From Bacteroidia bacterium (lineage in GTDB: Bacteria > Bacteroidota > Bacteroidia > NS11-12g > UBA9320), in contig JAQWZS010000235.1 in the NCBI GenBank assembly GCA_029253325.1, positions 1 through 9,652 of the forward strand: a stretch of 9,652 nucleotides of DNA. Reading direction: 5' to 3'. A program made the position numbers and the translations under genes. Positions 5,662 through 9,652 of the stretch are shown in pieces (the stretch's first letter is position 1; each line of letters opens with the position of its first letter). Below the pieces are notes generated by a model, which worked only from the letters and a program-made list of their open reading frames with translations, searched no databases and was not told where the DNA came from.

Positions 5662-6918
5662 ATGCCGACTACCAGTAAACAATTAGCGGAGGATTTGGAT
5701 CGACAGGATTCATTAAAAACTTATCGAAATCAATTTTATATTCCTTCTGGCAAAAAAAGAGCAGAACAGCTATATTTTACAGGTAATTCTTTGGGGCTGC
5801 AACCCAAATCAGCTCAAACATATATACAGCAGGAATTGGATGACTGGAAAAATCTTGGCGTAGAGGGGCATTTTCATGGAAAGAATCCTTGGTTTAGTTA
5901 TCACCATTTTTTTGAAAAAGAGGCAAAAGTTGTAGGAGCAAACAAAGATGAAGTTGTTGTGATGAATAATCTAACGGTCAATCTTCATTTACTCCTTGTT
6001 AGTTTTTACAGGCCCTCATCTAAGCGTTATAAAATTATTATGGAAGCTGGGGCTTTCCCTAGCGATATGTACGTCATCGAAAGTCAGGTTAAACACCATG
6101 GATTTGATTATGATGATGCTGTAATTGAACTTGAGCCAAGGCAAGGAGAACATCATTTGAGAACAGAAGATATTGTGCAAGCTATTGATGAGGCTGGTGA
6201 TGAGTTAGCACTATTATTCTTTAGTGGTGTACAATATTATACAGGGCAGTATTTTGATATACAAACACTAACTGCAGCAGCACACAAAGTAGGAGCCATG
6301 GCTGGTTTTGATTGTGCTCATGCAGCAGGCAATGTCAAATTACAGTTGCATGACTGGCAGGTAGATTTTGCTGCTTGGTGTACTTATAAATATATGAATT
6401 CAGGACCTGGAGGCGTGAGTGGAGTTTTCATTCATGAAAAACATGGGAATAATCCAGACACTCTAAGATTTGCAGGTTGGTGGGGGCATAAAGAAAGTGA
6501 GCGTTTTCTGATGAAACGTGGATATATTCCAGAGCCAGGTGCTGCAGGATGGCAGTTGAGTAATGCTTCCGTTATTACTATGGCTGCCCACAAGGCCTCT
6601 TTGGACATGTTTGAGGAGGTAGGTATGGATGCTTTGGTTTTTAAAGGACAAAAACTTAATCATTTTTTACAGCAAGTGGTTATAGATGCACAGATATCCA
6701 ACTCCAAACTTGCCTTTGAAATCATCACACCTGAAGATCGTGGTTGCCAATTAAGTATGTTAACTAACGAAAATGGAAAGTCACTATTTGATTATTTAAC
6801 TGCCAATGATGTAATTGCCGATTGGAGAGAACCCAATGTAATTAGACTTGCTCCTGTTCCTTTCTATAATTCATTTATCGATATATGGGAATTTGGAGAG
6901 CTACTAAAGAAATTCTAA
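5662..6918 (+). CDS. kynU: Kynureninase
   Basis: Cytosolic PLP enzyme (EC 3.7.1.3) that hydrolyses L-kynurenine or 3-hydroxykynurenine to anthranilate or 3-hydroxyanthranilate plus L-alanine. The 418 residues match the usual length. Family landmarks are all present: FTGNSLGLQP (39-48), FDCAHAAGN (216-224) with D217 facing the cofactor pyridine nitrogen and H220, and TYKYMNSGPGG (241-251) with K243 as the Schiff-base lysine and Y242 beside it. The D217-K243 spacing of 26 equals that of the characterised Pseudomonas enzyme (D201/K227). GWWGH (272-276) and the C-terminal RLAPVPFYNSF (395-405) are also typical. Start ATG 5662 lies 41 bp after the lipoprotein gene, and a TATTTTG stretch at 5639-5645 is an imperfect promoter candidate. 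No other kynurenine-pathway gene is in the window. The stop overlaps that of the convergent methyltransferase. Confidence 0.97.
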   Translation: MPTTSKQLAEDLDRQDSLKTYRNQFYIPSGKKRAEQLYFTGNSLGLQPKSAQTYIQQELDDWKNLGVEGHFHGKNPWFSYHHFFEKEAKVVGANKDEVVVMNNLTVNLHLLLVSFYRPSSKRYKIIMEAGAFPSDMYVIESQVKHHGFDYDDAVIELEPRQGEHHLRTEDIVQAIDEAGDELALLFFSGVQYYTGQYFDIQTLTAAAHKVGAMAGFDCAHAAGNVKLQLHDWQVDFAAWCTYKYMNSGPGGVSGVFIHEKHGNNPDTLRFAGWWGHKESERFLMKRGYIPEPGAAGWQLSNASVITMAAHKASLDMFEEVGMDALVFKGQKLNHFLQQVVIDAQISNSKLAFEIITPEDRGCQLSMLTNENGKSLFDYLTANDVIADWREPNVIRLAPVPFYNSFIDIWEFGELLKKF

Positions 6919-7889
6919 GATTTTTTTAATTGATAAATCCCGAATACAAAGTCCGAAGAGTTACTTTCTAGGTATTTATCCTCAAATTCAAACAACGAAT
7001 TAAGAATCTCTTTTTTTTCTGAATCTATTTCTGTGAAATGATGTGAGATGTCTTTGAGAACATGCATGAGTATATTTCCCCCGTATGGCCGTTCATCAAT
7101 CGTGTTAAAATGGGTATGAATAGTAGGCAGTATACTGGATGAATCTATGCATTCGGATGGATCAGCTAGTATCATACGAATAAGTCCGGAGCCACGATAT
7201 CGTTTTTTTATCCATCCTGTTTTGAAGCGTTTTCGGAATTTGGGTGGAATAATCTTTAGTGCTTGATTAATGGCATGTATCTGTTGCTTGGGATGCTGAA
7301 GTCGAGTTGGACCTGTATATTCATTGATTACAAGATACCCATTGGGTTTTAATAAGGGGATTATCTTATTTGGAATAAGGGCTGAGATATCATCAAAGTG
7401 ATGAAGAGATGAGTGAAAAAACACAATATCAAAATTTGATTCAAATGAATATACAAGTGCATTGGCACATACAAATGAAATGTTTTGAAGGCCTTTTGAG
7501 AGAGCTATTTTTTCTGCTTCTTTGAGACGATTATCCGCAATGTCAACACAGACTATTTTCTCAAAATTAGGATATGATGCCAGCTCTAATTCGTGGCTGC
7601 ATGATCCTGATCCAATAGATAGTAATCGAAGATTTTTTTTATTTTTTAAATAACCATTCATCATAAATGTTTCGTAGGTTACTTTTGAGTTACCAGAGAT
7701 GAGTTTATTCCAACGTTGTTTAACTTCAGGGATGATCCACCAATTAGAATGCTTGATGGCAGACTCATTAAATGCACTCTTGGTACGGTTTAGCTTGTCC
7801 AAAGTGAGCTTGGAAAGCAAAAAACTTAGTCCACGTTGTTTGCCTTTGGCCAGTACATCAATGATATCATCTGAGGTAATCAGTCTCAT
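6915..7889 (-). CDS. Class I SAM-dependent methyltransferase, substrate unknown
   Basis: 324 residues with a Rossmann-type methyltransferase core from about residue 87 to 195. Motif I is LLSIGSGSCSHELEL (89-103), the acidic residue that binds the SAM ribose is D116 in VCVDIADN, CANAL (141-145) lines the adenine side, FDIVFFHSSLHHF (153-165) is motif IV-like, and LLKPNGYLVINEYTGPTRLQ (179-198) covers the following helix and strand. The approximately 85-residue N-terminal region and 125-residue C-terminal region are not recognised and should determine the substrate. A small-molecule or glycan/lipid substrate is more likely than DNA, since no DNA-methyltransferase motif such as NPPY or DPPY is present; this is inference. 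It lies 48 bp downstream of mfd on the same strand, with a promoter-like box in the gap, so it may be both co-transcribed and independently expressed. It converges on kynU with a 4-bp stop overlap. Confidence 0.85.
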   Translation of the reverse strand: MRLITSDDIIDVLAKGKQRGLSFLLSKLTLDKLNRTKSAFNESAIKHSNWWIIPEVKQRWNKLISGNSKVTYETFMMNGYLKNKKNLRLLSIGSGSCSHELELASYPNFEKIVCVDIADNRLKEAEKIALSKGLQNISFVCANALVYSFESNFDIVFFHSSLHHFDDISALIPNKIIPLLKPNGYLVINEYTGPTRLQHPKQQIHAINQALKIIPPKFRKRFKTGWIKKRYRGSGLIRMILADPSECIDSSSILPTIHTHFNTIDERPYGGNILMHVLKDISHHFTEIDSEKKEILNSLFEFEDKYLESNSSDFVFGIYQLKKS

Positions 7890-7896
7890 GAATGAG

Positions 7897-7904
7897 CAAA
7901 GGTA
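7897..7904 (-). promoter_or_regulatory. Candidate -7 promoter element for the methyltransferase gene
   Basis: The minus strand reads TACCTTTG, an exact match to the Bacteroidetes -7 consensus TAnnTTTG, ending seven bases before the methyltransferase ATG at 7889. No good TTTG-type -33 element is visible at the right distance. If used, the transcript would be nearly leaderless and independent of mfd. Chance occurrence is possible. Confidence 0.35.
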
Positions 7905-7937
7905 ATAGCTTTATGAAGAGAAAATAAGTCTACCATA

Positions 7938-9652
7938 TTATTGAGCCAGTAACAGAATTTCACTCAAACCATCTTGAATGCTTCCAAATCCTTTGATGGT
8001 CAGAATCAGGTGTTTATTGGCTTGGTTAAAGCTAAAGTGATTAGGCTTTACACGAACCATTTCCATGATGTTACTAAATGTTTTCTCTTGGTAAAATTCT
8101 TCGCCTAAATCGTTATTGAAATATAAAAATACATCAGATCCTCTTGTTTTTAGCTTCTCAGCGTATATGTTTTGGGCAGCAATTTTTAGTCGAATACTCA
8201 AAAACAGTTGGGAGACTTCTTTGGGAAGTTTGCCAAATCGATCGATAATCTTTTCCATGGATTGGTCCAAATCTTCAACATTATCTAAGGTACTCAATTG
8301 AGTATACAGGTTAATCCTTTCAGCTACATTACCTACATATTTTTCTGGTATTCGAGCATCAAAGTCTGTCTCTACTGTTGAAGAGACCTCTAGTTTTTTA
8401 GGTTTGGGCTTACCGTCGACTTTTTCTAGTACTTCTTTGAACTCGCCATCTCTTAATTCTTGAATGGCCTCATCCAATATTTTGTGATACATATTGAAGC
8501 CTATTTCAGCAATGAAGCCACTTTGTTCAGCTCCCAATAGATTTCCCGCTCCACGGATATCCAAATCCCTCATAGCTACATTAAATCCACTGCCTAGGTC
8601 TGAAAATTCTTCAATGGCCTGCAATCTTCGTCTTCCTTCATCAGGCAGAGTATAAATGGGGGGTGCCAGCAGATAACAGTAGGCTTTAATGTTACTTCTT
8701 CCTACTCTTCCTCGCATCTGGTGCAAGTCGCTAAGTCCAAACATATGTGCATTATTAATAATAATGGTGTTTGCGTTGGGTATATCCAACCCACTCTCGA
8801 TGATAGTTGTGGCTACTAATACGTTATACTCACCTTCAATAAATTGAACCATTACTTTTTCTAGTTCATCACCTTTCATTTGCCCATGACCAACAATTAC
8901 ATTTGCTTGTGGTACTAAGTTTCGAATTCGTTGGGCAATTTCTTGAATGTCCTTTACTCGATTATGAATTACAAAGGCTTGTCCACCACGAGTAATTTCT
9001 GCAGAAATTGACTCCTTTATAATTTCGTCATTCCATGCTTGTACTTCAGTTTGAACTGGTCTACGGTTTGGTGGAGGGGTCTGGATGATACTTAAATCTC
9101 TAGCTCCCATCAACGAAAAATGGAGTGTTCTTGGAATCGGTGTAGCGGTGAGTGTAAGTGTATCTACATTGGCTCTAAATTCTTTAAGACGCTCTTTAGC
9201 ACTTACCCCAAATTTTTGTTCTTCATCAATAATGAGTAAGCCTAAGTCTTTAAATTTTGTTTTTTTGCTCAGTAACTTGTGTGTCCCAATGATGATATCT
9301 AATTTACCTTCAGCTAGATTATTCATGGTTTGATTTTGTTGTTTTGCTGTACGAAAACGATTGACATAATCTACACTACATGGGAAATCTCGGAGTCTAT
9401 CTCGGAATGTATGATAGTGTTGTTGTGCTAAAATGGTAGTAGGGACTAAAATGGCAACTTGTTTACTGTCAGTTACTGCTTTGAAGGCAGCTCGAATTGC
9501 AATTTCAGTTTTACCAAATCCAACATCACAACAAATGAGACGATCCATTGGATTTAGACTTACCATATCCTTTTTAAAATCTTCAGTAGCCTTGGCTTGA
9601 TCAGGAGTATCTTCATATATAAAACTAGCCTCAAGTTCAGTTTGGAGGTAGG
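7938..9652 (-). CDS. mfd: Transcription-repair coupling factor Mfd, C-terminal part (5' end outside window)
   Basis: Mfd is a large ATP-driven DNA translocase that pushes stalled RNA polymerase off lesions and recruits UvrA for nucleotide-excision repair. The frame is open from the right edge (first full codon at 9650) to the TAA at 7938, giving 570 residues, about half of a typical Mfd. An ATG at 9566 is internal, since the frame upstream continues with recognisable Mfd sequence (ASFIYEDTPDQAKAT). Visible elements in order are Walker A DVGFGKT (fragment residues 42-48), DEEQ (142-145), TATPIPRT (168-175), the second RecA lobe with ATTIIESGLDIPNA and QMRGRVGRS, and the C-terminal TRCF domain including DARIPEKYV. 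The first Walker A glycine, normally CGDVG, is Cys here (CCDVG). The UvrB-homology and RNA-polymerase-interaction regions are beyond the edge. The family call is secure. Confidence 0.97.
   Translation of the reverse strand, partial: YLQTELEASFIYEDTPDQAKATEDFKKDMVSLNPMDRLICCDVGFGKTEIAIRAAFKAVTDSKQVAILVPTTILAQQHYHTFRDRLRDFPCSVDYVNRFRTAKQQNQTMNNLAEGKLDIIIGTHKLLSKKTKFKDLGLLIIDEEQKFGVSAKERLKEFRANVDTLTLTATPIPRTLHFSLMGARDLSIIQTPPPNRRPVQTEVQAWNDEIIKESISAEITRGGQAFVIHNRVKDIQEIAQRIRNLVPQANVIVGHGQMKGDELEKVMVQFIEGEYNVLVATTIIESGLDIPNANTIIINNAHMFGLSDLHQMRGRVGRSNIKAYCYLLAPPIYTLPDEGRRRLQAIEEFSDLGSGFNVAMRDLDIRGAGNLLGAEQSGFIAEIGFNMYHKILDEAIQELRDGEFKEVLEKVDGKPKPKKLEVSSTVETDFDARIPEKYVGNVAERINLYTQLSTLDNVEDLDQSMEKIIDRFGKLPKEVSQLFLSIRLKIAAQNIYAEKLKTRGSDVFLYFNNDLGEEFYQEKTFSNIMEMVRVKPNHFSFNQANKHLILTIKGFGSIQDGLSEILLLAQ

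Noticed and set aside
6463..6663. Minus-strand open frame of 66 codons
   Set aside because: It is antisense to conserved kynureninase sequence.
7699..7905. Plus-strand open frame of 68 codons
   Set aside because: It is antisense to the N-terminal region of the methyltransferase; no motif or plausible leader was seen.
8116..9333. Plus-strand frames at 8116-8301 and 9085-9333
   Set aside because: Both are antisense to Mfd coding sequence with clear helicase or TRCF motifs.
9564..9566. ATG at 9566 as the start of a short Mfd-like protein
   Set aside because: The same frame continues to the right edge with typical Mfd residues, so this methionine is internal and the gene is only cut by the window.

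Overview
This window looks like a chromosomal segment from a Bacteroidota (Bacteroidetes) bacterium, possibly an aerobic Cytophagales-type lineage. The DNA is AT-rich and no start has a convincing purine-rich Shine-Dalgarno sequence. Two promoter-like boxes match the Bacteroidetes -7 consensus TAnnTTTG exactly. The genes include exported WG-repeat and lipoprotein families common in that phylum. The phylum call is an inference from these signals; no taxonomic marker gene is present.

Left part (1-3758, minus strand): a tightly coupled TroABCD-type metal-ion ABC importer operon. Transcription runs right to left: substrate-binding lipoprotein (2847-3758), ATPase (2071-2847), first permease (794-2074) and second permease (794 to beyond the left edge). 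Every junction is a 1- or 4-base stop/start overlap. The first permease carries a C-terminal DtxR/MntR-like winged-helix and metal-binding domain, so transporter and putative metal sensor are one polypeptide. This matches the ytgA-ytgB-ytgCR-ytgD layout known from Chlamydia and is the most interesting feature here. An 18-bp near-palindrome (3795-3812) upstream of the operon is a candidate operator.

Middle part (3869-6918, plus strand): after a 110-bp divergent intergenic region come three closely packed genes for small envelope proteins. They are a four-cysteine secreted protein of unknown function, a WG-repeat secreted protein and a two-helix lipoprotein. 41 bp later comes kynU, a complete kynureninase of the tryptophan-degrading kynurenine pathway.

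Right part (6915-9652, minus strand): mfd, the transcription-repair coupling factor, of which only the C-terminal half is in the window, is followed 48 bp downstream by a class I SAM-dependent methyltransferase of unknown substrate. The methyltransferase gene converges on kynU, and their stop codons overlap by 4 bp. No RNA genes, insertion sequences, CRISPR arrays or long repeats were seen. Apart from the fused permease-regulator, the region looks like ordinary core or near-core chromosome.
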